Source: Cohnella candidum (GTDB taxonomy: Bacteria; Bacillota; Bacilli; Paenibacillales; Paenibacillaceae). Taken from it: a DNA stretch of 64,000 nucleotides. Made by a program: the position numbers and the translations under genes. Location of the stretch: positions 717,001 to 781,000 of the forward strand of contig NZ_CP033433.1 of the NCBI RefSeq assembly GCF_003713065.1. Direction: 5' to 3'. This document shows positions 1 through 8,795 of this stretch, one piece after another. Position 1 is the first letter of the stretch. Each line of letters opens with the position of its first letter. A model generated the notes under the pieces. It had not been told where the DNA came from and searched no databases. It worked only from the letters and a program-made list of their open reading frames with translations.

Positions 1-110
1 CGCGAACGCTGCTGGAAGCCGACGTCAGCCGCCGCAAGCGAAAGCAGGTAGTGGACAAAATGGCGGCGGCCCTGCTGCTGCAAAATTATTTGGACTTTCG
101 AGGGAAATGA
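1..110 (+). CDS. ruvX: RuvX/YqgF Holliday junction resolvase-like protein, C-terminal end only
   Basis: Only the last 35 codons are in the window, read from base 3 to a TGA at 108-110. The peptide begins [14 protein letters not shown] and ends [12 protein letters not shown], which matches the C-terminal helix of the RuvX/YqgF family (RNase H-fold, implicated in pre-16S rRNA 5' end maturation and proposed as a Holliday junction resolvase). The assignment is supported by the following yrzB-like and mltG genes, because Bacillus has the order yrrK-yrzB-yrrL. The catalytic part lies upstream of the window. Confidence 0.8.
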   Translation, partial: RTLLEADVSRRKRKQVVDKMAAALLLQNYLDFRGK

Positions 111-119
111 GGGATCGAG

Positions 120-440
120 ATGGCTGACGAAATAAACGGGCAAGAAGAGGCGGAAATCATCTACATTCCGGACGACGAAGGCAACGAAGAAGCCTTCGAG
201 GTCATCATGCGTTTCGAATTGGATGATGGCACGGACCGCAAATACCTGATGGTCGTGCCGGCGGAAGAGGACGCGGACGAAGAGCAGGAAGTGTTCGCTT
301 TCCGCTACGAGGAAGAAAACGAAGAGATCAAGCTGTATCCCATCGAAGAGCAGGAAGAATGGGAGATCGTCGAAGAAACGTTCAACACGTTGATGAGCGA
401 ATTCGGAGCCGCCGAGGAAGACGCGAACGGCAAAGGCTGA
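120..440 (+). CDS. DUF1292 family acidic protein (YrzB-like)
   Basis: A 106-residue, very acidic protein. It has a core of the type EIIYIPDDEGNEEAFEVIMRFE followed by DDGTDRKYLMVVP and FAFRYEEENEEIKLYPIE, the beta-rich pattern of the DUF1292/YrzB family. The family has no established biochemical role. It is a cytosolic protein with no signal peptide or membrane segment. The ATG follows a GAGGG ribosome site and lies ten bases behind the ruvX stop, so the two are probably cotranscribed, as in Bacillus. A second DUF1292 gene follows directly at 465-776. Confidence 0.85.
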   Translation: MADEINGQEEAEIIYIPDDEGNEEAFEVIMRFELDDGTDRKYLMVVPAEEDADEEQEVFAFRYEEENEEIKLYPIEEQEEWEIVEETFNTLMSEFGAAEEDANGKG

Positions 441-464
441 TCCGGACCAGGAGGTAGGACGGCA

Positions 465-776
465 TTGACGCAGGAAGGTAACGGACGGACCGCTCCGCCG
501 TCGCTGAAGCAAGCCTTCGGGAACTTCGTGGAACTGGAAGGCGGCGGAGGCGGGGCGGAAGCCTACCGGATTCTCGCCGAGCTGGACGTGGGGGGCCGCC
601 GGTACGCGGTGCTCCAATCGGAGTCCATGCGCAAGGAAGGCGAGATCGAGGTGTTTCGGGTCGTCTCGGACGGGGAAGGAAACCCCGTGCTGGAGACGGT
701 AGAGGACGATGAAGAATGGGAGCTTGCCGCCGAAGCCTATGACGATTTGCAGTTCGGCAGCGACGAACGTCCCTGA
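465..776 (+). CDS. Second DUF1292-type protein
   Basis: A 103-residue protein whose middle and C-terminal part (YRILAELDVGGRRYAVLQSE, then EIEVFRVVSDGEGNP and DDEEWELAAEAYDDL) follows the same plan as the DUF1292 protein just upstream, but with a different N-terminus that includes a run of five glycines. It starts with TTG at 465, chosen because AGGAGG at 450-455 sits at the right distance. The intrinsic terminator at 791-812 closes the ruvX-DUF1292-DUF1292 unit. Function is unknown. It is probably an old tandem duplication of the first gene that has diverged. Confidence 0.75.
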   Translation: MTQEGNGRTAPPSLKQAFGNFVELEGGGGGAEAYRILAELDVGGRRYAVLQSESMRKEGEIEVFRVVSDGEGNPVLETVEDDEEWELAAEAYDDLQFGSDERP

Positions 777-790
777 ATCGTGTACAATGA

Positions 791-812
791 AGAGCGGGCA
801 ACCGCTCTTTTT
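791..812 (+). terminator. Intrinsic terminator after the DUF1292 pair
   Basis: AGAGCGG, GCAA loop, CCGCTCT, then a run of T. It lies between the second DUF1292 gene and mltG. Confidence 0.75.
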
Positions 813-865
813 GAACGTTCTCATCCATCCGGAATCGTCCGGATCCATCCGTAGGGGGAAAAGAC

Positions 866-2152
866 GTGGAAAGAGAAGACGGATCGAAGCCGCAAGGATG
901 GAAATCCTTCTACGGCGAAGATTCCCTAGACAATCGCACGAACGCCGAAGACGAGGCGGGAACCTCTTCGTCGGAGCTCGATAAAAGCCCGGGACCTTCG
1001 GAAATAACGGGCGGCCGTTCGGCACGTTCCGCCGCGGCCGGGACCGGACCGCAGCCGGAAGAACCGCACAACGCCCATTACGCGCCGCGGCGCAAACCCC
1101 GCGTGTTATTATGGTCTTTTTTGATCGCGCTCGGCTTGGTCCTGATCGTCGCAGGGGGAGCCCTTCTGTATGTGTGGAACGGCTTGCGCCCGCCCGCGTC
1201 CGCGGCTCCCGTCCGCGTAACGATCGATAAGGGGATGCGGGCGCAGAAAGTGGCGGAGGTGCTCGAAGCCAACGGACTCATCCGCAACGCCAAGCTCTTC
1301 GGAGGCTGGCTGAAGCTGAAAGGCGAAGGCGCGAGGTTTCAGGCCGGCGTGTACGAGCTGACACCGGGCATGTCGCGCGACGAAATCGTCGCCAAGCTGA
1401 ACAACGGAGAGATCGTGGCGGCGGCGACGTTCCGGTTTACCATTCCCGAAGGCTTCACGATCCAGCAGATGGCCGATCGGCTCTCGCAGGCGGGGCAAGT
1501 CAAGAAAGACGCGTTCCTGCAGGCGGCCGCCAATCCATCGGTTTGGACGGGCTCGACCTGGGCCGCGCAAATTCCGTCCGACGGGAACCTCCGTTATCCG
1601 CTGGAAGGATACCTCTTCCCGGAGACGTACGAGATGCGGTCGGGCAGCACGGAAGCCGACGTCATCAACCGGATGCTGTCCGAGCTGGACAAGAAGCTCA
1701 ACCAGCTGCCGGAAGATTGGCAGACGACGATGCAGGATCGCGGATTGACGCTGCACCAGCTGCTGACGATCGCTTCCCTCATCGAACGGGAAGTCGTCGT
1801 CGACAAGGAGCGCCCGATCGTTTCCAGCGTTATCGCGAACCGGCTGAAGAAGAAGATGCCGCTTCAGATCGACGCCACCATCCAGTACTTGCTGGACAAG
1901 CAAAAGGAAAAGCTGACGGAAGAGGACCTGAAAGTCGACAGTCCTTACAATACGTATTTGCACCCGGGGCTGCCTCCTGGACCGATCGCCAATCCGAGCC
2001 TGAAGTCGATCGAAGCCGCGCTTTACCCGGACCAAACCGATTACTATTACTACGTGACCAAGAAGGACGGAACGAACGGGCATTTGTTCGCCGTCACGTA
2101 CAAGCAGCATCAGAAGAACATCGAGCTTAGCAACCGCAACGTCAAAAAGTAA
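866..2152 (+). CDS. mltG: Endolytic murein transglycosylase MltG (YceG family)
   Basis: A 428-residue membrane-anchored lytic transglycosylase that cleaves nascent glycan strands and is thought to release them from the synthetic machinery. About 75 residues of charged, disordered cytoplasmic N-terminus precede one transmembrane helix (VLLWSFLIALGLVLIVAGG, roughly residues 80-100). An extracellular LysM-like part and the YceG catalytic domain follow. Family motifs visible are GYLFPETYE and the ASLIEREVVVDKERP segment carrying the catalytic glutamate. The start is GTG at 866 behind GTAGGGGG. This is the yrrL position in Bacillus, and it is followed by yrrN/yrrO homologues. The long hydrophilic N-terminus is longer than in B. 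subtilis YrrL. Confidence 0.93.
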   Translation: MEREDGSKPQGWKSFYGEDSLDNRTNAEDEAGTSSSELDKSPGPSEITGGRSARSAAAGTGPQPEEPHNAHYAPRRKPRVLLWSFLIALGLVLIVAGGALLYVWNGLRPPASAAPVRVTIDKGMRAQKVAEVLEANGLIRNAKLFGGWLKLKGEGARFQAGVYELTPGMSRDEIVAKLNNGEIVAAATFRFTIPEGFTIQQMADRLSQAGQVKKDAFLQAAANPSVWTGSTWAAQIPSDGNLRYPLEGYLFPETYEMRSGSTEADVINRMLSELDKKLNQLPEDWQTTMQDRGLTLHQLLTIASLIEREVVVDKERPIVSSVIANRLKKKMPLQIDATIQYLLDKQKEKLTEEDLKVDSPYNTYLHPGLPPGPIANPSLKSIEAALYPDQTDYYYYVTKKDGTNGHLFAVTYKQHQKNIELSNRNVKK

Positions 2153-2164
2153 CCAGTCAGCGCG

Positions 2165-2241
2165 CCCAGAGGCGCGCCCCGACCCGGCACCACCGCTGCC
2201 TGCCGCCTGCTTCGCCGGGCCGGCGGGCGGGTGCCGGGTCG
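2165..2241 (+). other. Pair of GC-rich inverted repeats between mltG and the U32 gene
   Basis: A 7-bp hairpin (GCGCGCC, CAGA loop, GGCGCGC) starts just after the mltG stop. It is followed by a perfect 12-bp inverted repeat, CGACCCGGCACC at 2180-2191 and GGTGCCGGGTCG at 2230-2241, enclosing 38 GC-rich bases. Neither arm is followed by a T run, so it is not a standard intrinsic terminator. It could be an RNA processing or stability element. Confidence 0.5.
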
Positions 2242-2265
2242 CGGATTTATCGGAGGTGCCAGACC

Positions 2266-3204
2266 ATGTCTTCCGTCGCCAAATCCGAGCTGCTCATCGC
2301 GGCCGGGTCGGCCGCGCAAGCGGAACGTTATATTCAAGCCGGAGCCGACGCGGTGCTGATCGGGGAACCGAGATTCGGCATGCGGCAGCCGGGAACCATT
2401 CCCGCCGGGGAGCTGGCGGATGCCGTCGCCCGCGTGAATGCGCTCGGGGCCAAGGCTTACGTCAACATGAACAAATTGTTCCGCAATGACGAGCTTGCGG
2501 CTCTGCCCGATTATATCCGCACGGTCGCCGCGGCCCAAGCGGATGCGATCGTTTTCGGAGACCCGGCGGTACTCCTGAACGTCCGGGAGCACGCCCCCGG
2601 CTTACCCTTGCACTGGAACGCGGAGATGACCGGCACGAACTCGGCGGCCGCCAACTATTGGGGCCGCAGGGGAGCGGTCCGCGCCGTGCTGGCGCGCGAG
2701 CTGAACGGGGAAGAAATCGCCGCATTCAAACGCGAAACGGAGCTCGAAATCCAGGTGCAGGTGCACGGGATGACGAACATCTACCATTCGCATCGCAACT
2801 TGCTCCAAAGCTACATGGAGCATCTGGGCCGCGAAGCTTCTTTGCTTGACCGGGGGCCGGATAAAGGGCTGTATCTCGTGGAAACCGAGCGTCCGAACGA
2901 GCGTTTTCCCGTGTACGAGGACGAATCGGGCACCCATGTCATGAGCCCGGACGACATATGCCTGCTCGAGGCGCTGCCCGAGCTGTTCGAAGCCGGCGTG
3001 CACAGTCTTTACGTCGAGCCTCTTCTCAAGTCCGAAGCCTACAACGTCACCGTGTTGAAGAGCTACCGCGCCGCATTGGACCGTTGGGCTGCGGATCCGG
3101 CCGGCTACTCGGAGGATCCGGCATGGCTCGACGCCATCCGGGAGTTGCAGGATCCCGAGCGTGAACTCGGATTCGGCTTCATGTACAAGGAACAAGTTTA
3201 TTGA
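2266..3204 (+). CDS. Peptidase U32 family protein (YrrN-like)
   Basis: A 312-residue member of the U32 collagenase-like family, corresponding to B. subtilis YrrN. Seen are the N-terminal TIM-barrel-like start (ELLIAAGSAAQAERYIQAGADAVLIGEPRFGMR) and the middle segment EIQVQVHGMTNIYHSHRNLL. It lacks the cysteine signature that its downstream partner has. In proteobacteria such paired U32 proteins (TrhP, RlhA, UbiU/UbiV) act in tRNA or rRNA hydroxylation or ubiquinone hydroxylation, so an RNA-modification role is more likely than proteolysis, but that is inference. The ATG lies behind CGGAGGTG. The next gene starts 31 bases after its stop. Confidence 0.85.
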   Translation: MSSVAKSELLIAAGSAAQAERYIQAGADAVLIGEPRFGMRQPGTIPAGELADAVARVNALGAKAYVNMNKLFRNDELAALPDYIRTVAAAQADAIVFGDPAVLLNVREHAPGLPLHWNAEMTGTNSAAANYWGRRGAVRAVLARELNGEEIAAFKRETELEIQVQVHGMTNIYHSHRNLLQSYMEHLGREASLLDRGPDKGLYLVETERPNERFPVYEDESGTHVMSPDDICLLEALPELFEAGVHSLYVEPLLKSEAYNVTVLKSYRAALDRWAADPAGYSEDPAWLDAIRELQDPERELGFGFMYKEQVY

Positions 3205-3235
3205 GCAACTAAGCAAGTTCAAGGAGGGACCGAAA

Positions 3236-4489
3236 TTGACCCTATTGCAGCAAGCGCCTCTTCAAGGAGGCCATAGAGTGAGGTTGGCCAAGCCGGAGCT
3301 TCTGGCGCCGGCAGGCAGCCTGGAAAAGCTGAAATTCGCCGTCCACTACGGGGCGGATGCCGTATATATCGGAGGCCAGAAATACGGTCTGCGTTCGAAT
3401 GCGGACAACTTCAGCATCGACCAGATGCGCCAAGGCGTGGAGTTCGCTTCCCGCTACGGCGCGAAAGTATTCGTGGCGACCAACATTTTCGCCCACCAGG
3501 AAGATCTCCCGGGCATCGCGGACTACCTGCGCGAGATCGAGGACGCCGGGATCGCCGCCATCATTACGGCCGATCCGGCGATCGTGGAGACCGCCCAAAA
3601 AGTCGCGCCGCGCCTTGAAGTCCACTTGAGCACGCAGCAATCCACGATGAACTGGCAGGCGGTGCAATTTTGGAAGCAAGAAGGGCTTCCCCGCGTCGTG
3701 CTGGCCCGCGAAGCGACGATGGCCGAAATCCGCGAAATGAAATCGCGCGTCGACATCGAGCTTGAAGTGTTCATCCACGGAGCGATGTGCTCCTCGGTGT
3801 CGGGCCGATGCGTGCTTTCCAACCATTTTACGGACCGGGACTCGAACCGCGGGGGCTGCTGCCAATCCTGCCGGTGGAAATACGACCTTCACGCGGACGA
3901 TCAGTCCGTGTCCGAACCGGGACAAAACCTGTTCACGATGAGCTCGAAGGACCTGTGCATGATCGAGCATCTGCCCGACCTGATCGAAGCGGGCGTGGAC
4001 AGCTTTAAAATCGAAGGACGGATGAAGAGCGTCCACTACGTCGCTTCCGTCGTCAACGCGTACCGTCAGGCGATCGACGCCTACTTCGCCGATCCTGACG
4101 GCTATACGCTTCGCAAGGAGTGGGTGGAGGAGATCGGCAAAGCCGCCAACCGGCCGCTCAACACCGGGTTCTTCTACGGCACTCCCGGGGCGACAGAGCA
4201 CATCTACGAGCCGGAGGAGAAACCCGCTCCTTACGACTTCGCCGCGGTCGTGACGGATTACGACGCCGCTTCCGGCATCGCCACGGTGCAGCAGCGGAGC
4301 CCTTTCCGTCCCGGCATGCAAGTGGAGTTCATCGGGCCGGGTGGCCGGCACTTCAAGCAGGAAATCGGAGATATGACGGACGCGGAAGGAAACCGTCTGG
4401 ACGTTGCCCGTCACCCGCTGCAAACGATCAAGCTGCGCGTGAACGAGCCGGTATCGCCCCTTGACCTGATGCGCAAACGCACCGGTTAA
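3236..4489 (+). CDS. Peptidase U32 family protein, YrrO/TrhP type
   Basis: A 417-residue U32 protein equivalent to B. subtilis YrrO and the TrhP group, which is linked to prephenate-dependent 5-hydroxylation of uridine 34 in tRNA. The N-terminal motif KPELLAPAGSLEKLKFAV and the U32 cysteine signature (EVFIHGAMCSSVSGRCVLS, then GGCCQSCRW) are present, and the four cysteines can hold an Fe-S cluster as in related proteins. Two starts are possible, both with good ribosome sites: TTG at 3236 behind AAGGAGG, used here, and GTG at 3278 behind a second AAGGAGG, which would begin right at the conserved domain. It forms a two-gene unit with the YrrN-like gene. udk and greA, which follow in Bacillus, are absent here. 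Confidence 0.88.
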   Translation: MTLLQQAPLQGGHRVRLAKPELLAPAGSLEKLKFAVHYGADAVYIGGQKYGLRSNADNFSIDQMRQGVEFASRYGAKVFVATNIFAHQEDLPGIADYLREIEDAGIAAIITADPAIVETAQKVAPRLEVHLSTQQSTMNWQAVQFWKQEGLPRVVLAREATMAEIREMKSRVDIELEVFIHGAMCSSVSGRCVLSNHFTDRDSNRGGCCQSCRWKYDLHADDQSVSEPGQNLFTMSSKDLCMIEHLPDLIEAGVDSFKIEGRMKSVHYVASVVNAYRQAIDAYFADPDGYTLRKEWVEEIGKAANRPLNTGFFYGTPGATEHIYEPEEKPAPYDFAAVVTDYDAASGIATVQQRSPFRPGMQVEFIGPGGRHFKQEIGDMTDAEGNRLDVARHPLQTIKLRVNEPVSPLDLMRKRTG

Positions 4490-4566
4490 AACGCGCCGGA
4501 TCAGGCTCAGGATTTAAATTCCGAGATCGGAAAAAAATACATTCAACATTAAAGGATTTTAAGATA

Positions 4567-4645
4567 AACTGTCGAATTTACACTGATAGTCACCACAGAA
4601 GCCGTAACGGCATCGTGAGATTATCGGTAAATCGGCAGTTTTTTT
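4567..4645 (+). other. Long imperfect RNA hairpin with T run in the leader of the chemoreceptor gene
   Basis: Arms 4567-4581 (AACTGTCGAATTTAC) and 4627-4640 (GTAAATCGGCAGTT) pair over about 14 bp with one G-U and one bulged A. Inside, GATAGTC pairs with GATTATC, CAC with GTG, and GCCG-TAA-CGGC forms the tip. Seven T residues follow the outer arm. It could be the terminator of the U32 operon, but the layered helices and asymmetric internal loop (AGAA opposite ATC) are more elaborate than usual, so a regulatory leader is possible. It matches no riboswitch class I can recognise. Confidence 0.55.
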
Positions 4646-4696
4646 GTCTTTACCGAGTTTCTTCGTCACATTTTAAGCCGGAGGGGTATACAGCCA

Positions 4697-6808
4697 ATGA
4701 AAAAAACGTGGCGTGACATGTTGGAAGCGTTTCAATGGAGGAAAGGAATCAAAGCTGTCAGCGGCTTGGGCCACAAAGTCGGGGAGCAGTTGAAGGAAAC
4801 GAAGATCGAAAATCCGATCCGTTCCGTGGGCATGAAGCTGTTCCTGCTGATCATCAGCAGCATCCTCGTCTGCGTCCTGCTGCTCGGGTTGTTCTCGTAT
4901 AACAAATCCAGCTCCATCATCAAGTCCAAAGTCGCGGACGCCAGCGCCCAGACCGCCGAGCAGACCGCGGGCAAGATGAGCCTGATGCTGGCCGGTTACG
5001 AACGGGAGTCTCTCTCCTTCATCACGGACAACGAATTCATGAGCCTTCTCAACACGCTTGGCGTCAGCACGGACGATTTCGAGAAGTTCGACACCGCGCG
5101 CCAGTTGTCCGAAAAGCTGAGCCGGGTGGCGATGTCCGATTCCACGCTGGACTCCGTCTCCCTCATCGCCGCCGACGATCCGCAAGAACAGCTGATCACG
5201 AGCGGCAGCTCGCTGAATAAAGAAGCGCTCCTGCAGAACAAGTATCTTGAAGATATCAAGAAGGGCAACGGAAAAGCGGTCTGGGTTCCGATGCTTCCCA
5301 AAGGGATGGACGGCTCCCATATCTCTCCTACTTTTGCCGTCGGCCGGTATTTGAACCAAGGTAAGCCGCATATCCTGCTGCTCGAGATCAAGAGCAAAGC
5401 CCTCGCCGAAGAGATGAAGAGCGTGAAGTTCGGCGAAGGAGGCTCCGCCTACGTTCTTTCCCCGGACGGCACGATCGCGTACGGCCCGGATGACCGCAAA
5501 GTGGGCACGAAGTACGAAAGCAAAATCCCGGATGGCTCGGAAACGCTCAACATCGGAGGCGTAAGCACCCTGTCCTCCAAGGGCACGATCGCGACGAACG
5601 GCTGGCTCTTGATCGGCAACATCCCGGTATCCGAGCTGGTGAAAGACGCGAAGCAAATCCGCAATCTGACTTTGATCATGTCGGTGGTGGCGATCATCAT
5701 CGCTGCGGCTATCGGCTTGCTCGTCATGCTGACCGTCGGCCGTCCGCTTGCGCAGCTCCGCACGCTGATGAACGAAGGCGAGAAGGGCAACCTGACCGTT
5801 CGCTCCAGCATCCGACAAAAGGATGAAATCGGCCAAGTAGCCGTCAGCTTTAACCGCATGATGGAAGAGATCACCGGCCTGGTGCGGAAGACGAACCAGT
5901 CGGCTCTGGAGGTGCTGGAGACGGCTTCCTCGCTGACGGAAGCCTCCCGCAAAACGGCGGGGGCCGCGAAGGAAATCGCGGTCGCCACGGAAGAGATCGC
6001 GAGCGGGGCGACGAACCTTGCCGTCGAATCGGAGAAGGGAAGCGACCTGACTTCGCAGATCGGCGAGCAGGTGCAGTCCGTCATCCATTCGAACTCGGAG
6101 ATGGGACAAGCCGCCGGCGAAGTCGAGGAAGCGAGCCGCAAAGGCTCCGACTATATGGGCACGCTGATCCGGAAAACCGGCCAAACCGAGGAAATGACCC
6201 GCTCCATGGTAGAGAAGGTCGACAAGCTGAAGGACAGCACCCGTTCCATTCGCAAAATCCTCGACGTGCTCGGCAACGTGTCCAAGCAGACGAACATTCT
6301 GTCGCTCAACGCCACGATCGAAGCGGCTCGCGCAGGTACGGCAGGCAAAGGCTTCATGGTCGTCGCGGACGAAATCCGCAAGCTGGCCGACCAGTCCCGC
6401 CAGTCGATCGGCGTCGTAGGAGAGATCGTGGAAACGATCCAGCGCGAAATCGACGAAACGGTGTCCGTCCTGTCAGAGGCGTACCCGATTTTCCAAGAGC
6501 AGATCGATTCCGTCCGCGAAGCAAACCAAATTTTCGTGACGGTTCAGGAGAACATGAACGGCTTCGTCAACCGCCTGGATTCGGCGACCGAATCCGTACG
6601 CCACCTCGAGGAAGCGCAATCGACGCTGACGCTCGCGATGACCAACGTCAGCGCGGTCGCGCAGCAAGCTTCGGCGACGTCCGAAGAAGTCGCGTCGCTC
6701 AGCAACGAGCAGCTCGGCATCAGCGACGGCCTCGTGCAGCTGTCGAACCGTTTGGAGACGGTGTCCAACCAGCTCCGCGACTCGCTTTCGAGATTTACGG
6801 TGGCTTAA
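4697..6808 (+). CDS. Methyl-accepting chemotaxis protein
   Basis: A 703-residue membrane chemoreceptor. A cytoplasmic N-terminus of about 45 residues is followed by TM1 ([19 protein letters not shown]), an extracellular sensor of about 260 residues of Cache type, TM2 ([20 protein letters not shown]), a HAMP domain ([24 protein letters not shown]), and a long coiled-coil signalling domain. The signalling hairpin tip reads [39 protein letters not shown], the canonical MCP kinase-contact region. No C-terminal CheR-tethering pentapeptide is visible. The ATG follows GGAGGGG. The gene stands alone between a hairpin leader and a strong terminator and is an insertion relative to the Bacillus yrr gene order. 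The ligand is unknown. Confidence 0.93.
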   Translation: MKKTWRDMLEAFQWRKGIKAVSGLGHKVGEQLKETKIENPIRSVGMKLFLLIISSILVCVLLLGLFSYNKSSSIIKSKVADASAQTAEQTAGKMSLMLAGYERESLSFITDNEFMSLLNTLGVSTDDFEKFDTARQLSEKLSRVAMSDSTLDSVSLIAADDPQEQLITSGSSLNKEALLQNKYLEDIKKGNGKAVWVPMLPKGMDGSHISPTFAVGRYLNQGKPHILLLEIKSKALAEEMKSVKFGEGGSAYVLSPDGTIAYGPDDRKVGTKYESKIPDGSETLNIGGVSTLSSKGTIATNGWLLIGNIPVSELVKDAKQIRNLTLIMSVVAIIIAAAIGLLVMLTVGRPLAQLRTLMNEGEKGNLTVRSSIRQKDEIGQVAVSFNRMMEEITGLVRKTNQSALEVLETASSLTEASRKTAGAAKEIAVATEEIASGATNLAVESEKGSDLTSQIGEQVQSVIHSNSEMGQAAGEVEEASRKGSDYMGTLIRKTGQTEEMTRSMVEKVDKLKDSTRSIRKILDVLGNVSKQTNILSLNATIEAARAGTAGKGFMVVADEIRKLADQSRQSIGVVGEIVETIQREIDETVSVLSEAYPIFQEQIDSVREANQIFVTVQENMNGFVNRLDSATESVRHLEEAQSTLTLAMTNVSAVAQQASATSEEVASLSNEQLGISDGLVQLSNRLETVSNQLRDSLSRFTVA

Positions 6809-6828
6809 TCCATCCCCCTAAATTAACG

Positions 6829-6857
6829 GCCGCTCCGGTTTTCCGGAGCGGCTTTTT
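6829..6857 (+). terminator. Intrinsic terminator after the chemoreceptor gene
   Basis: Perfect 10-bp stem GCCGCTCCGG / CCGGAGCGGC with a TTTT loop, followed by five T. Confidence 0.9.
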
Positions 6858-6926
6858 CGTGCGCGGTTAGCGCGATGGAGAAGAAGGAAACAATAGGAAG
6901 AGAGGGTCTACTCGGAGGGATATGCG

Positions 6927-8795
6927 TTGAACGAACAAGGAAAACGGAGAATGATCCATATCCTGCTGCTGCTGACGGCGGGCTTCTGCCTGATCGCCGT
7001 GCGCTTGGCCTGGATGCAGGCAGGATGGGGTGCCGGATCGGGGAAGGGAGTCCGCCAAACGGACATTCCCGCCGTTGCCCGGCAATCGGTGTCCCAGCGA
7101 TCGCAATCCTTTATCGTGGATCCGGGGAGGGGGCAGTTCCGGGATCGCCATGGCCGGCCGCTGACCGGCGTGCCCGTGAACGGTCTCGTCGCTTTTCCGG
7201 ACTACGGAATGCCCCGCGGTTCCGAGGAATCGCTTCGAACGGTGGCGGAAACGCTAGGTACGACCCGTGAACGGTTGGAAAGCTGGCTCAGGCAGCTGAA
7301 GGAACCGGAAGCCTGGCGAACGCCGCAATCCGGGCGGGTCGCGGCCCTATCGGATCGGCAAGCCGCCGCCGTCCGGCGTTCCGGCCTCCTGGGCGTCTCC
7401 GTGCTTCCCGTCCGTGTCCGTTACCCGGGCGACCGGCCTTCTCTCCATGCCTTGGGATTCCTCTCCCAGGACCCTTCCAGGCTGACGGCTCTCTACGCCG
7501 GCAAGCTGGAATCGCGCGAATGGAAAAACACGGAGCCCCTTGGCGGCTCCGGCTTGGAGAAATCGCTCGACCGCTTCCTCCATGGCGTAGGAGCGACCGT
7601 CGTGAGCCAAATCACCGACGCCGGCAGGCGCCCCCTTGCCGGACTGGGTCTGCGGACGAACGCGCCGAGCAACCCGCATTTTCCGCTGCAGGTGACGACA
7701 ACGCTCGATCTGGAGATTCAGCGGGCGGCGGAGGACGCCTTATCCGCCGCCGGAGTCAAGGAAGGCGCGGCGGTCGTGCTGGACGCGCGAAACGCCGACG
7801 TGCTCGCGATGGTCTCGCGTCCGCTAATAGATCCGTATCTTATCGGCACTCCCGGGACGGATGAACGCAATCACGCGATCACGGCGTTTCCTCCCGGTTC
7901 CGTTTTCAAGGCCGTGACGCTGGCGGCTGCGCTGGAGTCGGGGACGGCGGACATGGATTCGGAATTCCATTGCAACGGAACGTATGGGCGTTACGGACTG
8001 AAGTGCTGGCGGCATGAGGGTCACGGAAAGCTGACGCTGGAGGAGGCCTTTGCCGAGTCCTGCAACGTTGCGTTCGCGGAGTTGGCGGAAACGATGGATC
8101 CGGCTTGGATCCAGATTACCGGGGAACGGCTCGGTCTGGGACGGAGGGTCGGCTGGCACGCGGACGCGTTCGTCGACGGCGGCCCGCTGCGCCTGCTGGA
8201 GGAGGAAGAGGCGGGCACGATCTTTCCGAGCAAGCAGGCCGCGCAAGACGGAGGCGTTCGCACCGGCACCGGAATCGGGCAGCGGGACGTGCGCGTGACG
8301 CCGCTGCAGGCGGCCAACCTCGTCGTCACGCTGCTGCACGGCGGCCGCGTCTCCGCCCCTCGCCTCGTATCGGAAATCCGGTACGCGGACGGGGGGGCGA
8401 TGGCCAAGCTGGCTCCGCAATCCTCGCCGTCCAAGTACGGCGCGATCCGGCCCGAAACGGCGGCGGCCGTCCTGAAAGCCATGCGGGCCGTCGTGACCGA
8501 AGGAACGGCACGGGCAGCGCTGGCGGAGTCCGGATGGCCGCTCGCGGGCAAATCCGGGACGGCGGAGCTCGCGGGAAAAGCGAAAGCCCGTAACGACCAC
8601 TGGTTCGTGGGTTACGGGCCTGCGACGGGCGCACCGCGTTACGCGGTCGCCGTATTGATCGAAAACCAGCCTTCCGGGCTCAGAAACCGTGCGGCCGCCG
8701 TGTTCGGCGATATTATGGAGCGGCTGCGGCGTTCGGATCTTCCGGCCGGCCCTCCTGCGGGTCGTCCGAATGCGGCTCGAACGGGTGCACGGTGA
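6927..8795 (+). CDS. pbpI: Class B penicillin-binding protein (transpeptidase), PbpI/YrrR-like
   Basis: A 622-residue D,D-transpeptidase. It has a single N-terminal anchor (IHILLLLTAGFCLIAVRLAW), a dimerisation-type region (residues about 60-240), and a transpeptidase domain with all three active-site motifs: SxxK as SVFK in PPGSVFKAV, SxN as SCN in AESCNVAF, and KTG as KSG in GKSGTAEL. It cross-links peptidoglycan outside the membrane. The start is TTG at 6927 behind CGGAGGG. Its place after mltG-yrrN-yrrO matches B. subtilis yrrR (pbpI), which is a sporulation-expressed gene there, hence the symbol, though no paralogue comparison was possible. Its last 83 bases overlap the 3' end of the convergent AI-2E family gene. 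Confidence 0.8.
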   Translation: MNEQGKRRMIHILLLLTAGFCLIAVRLAWMQAGWGAGSGKGVRQTDIPAVARQSVSQRSQSFIVDPGRGQFRDRHGRPLTGVPVNGLVAFPDYGMPRGSEESLRTVAETLGTTRERLESWLRQLKEPEAWRTPQSGRVAALSDRQAAAVRRSGLLGVSVLPVRVRYPGDRPSLHALGFLSQDPSRLTALYAGKLESREWKNTEPLGGSGLEKSLDRFLHGVGATVVSQITDAGRRPLAGLGLRTNAPSNPHFPLQVTTTLDLEIQRAAEDALSAAGVKEGAAVVLDARNADVLAMVSRPLIDPYLIGTPGTDERNHAITAFPPGSVFKAVTLAAALESGTADMDSEFHCNGTYGRYGLKCWRHEGHGKLTLEEAFAESCNVAFAELAETMDPAWIQITGERLGLGRRVGWHADAFVDGGPLRLLEEEEAGTIFPSKQAAQDGGVRTGTGIGQRDVRVTPLQAANLVVTLLHGGRVSAPRLVSEIRYADGGAMAKLAPQSSPSKYGAIRPETAAAVLKAMRAVVTEGTARAALAESGWPLAGKSGTAELAGKAKARNDHWFVGYGPATGAPRYAVAVLIENQPSGLRNRAAAVFGDIMERLRRSDLPAGPPAGRPNAARTGAR

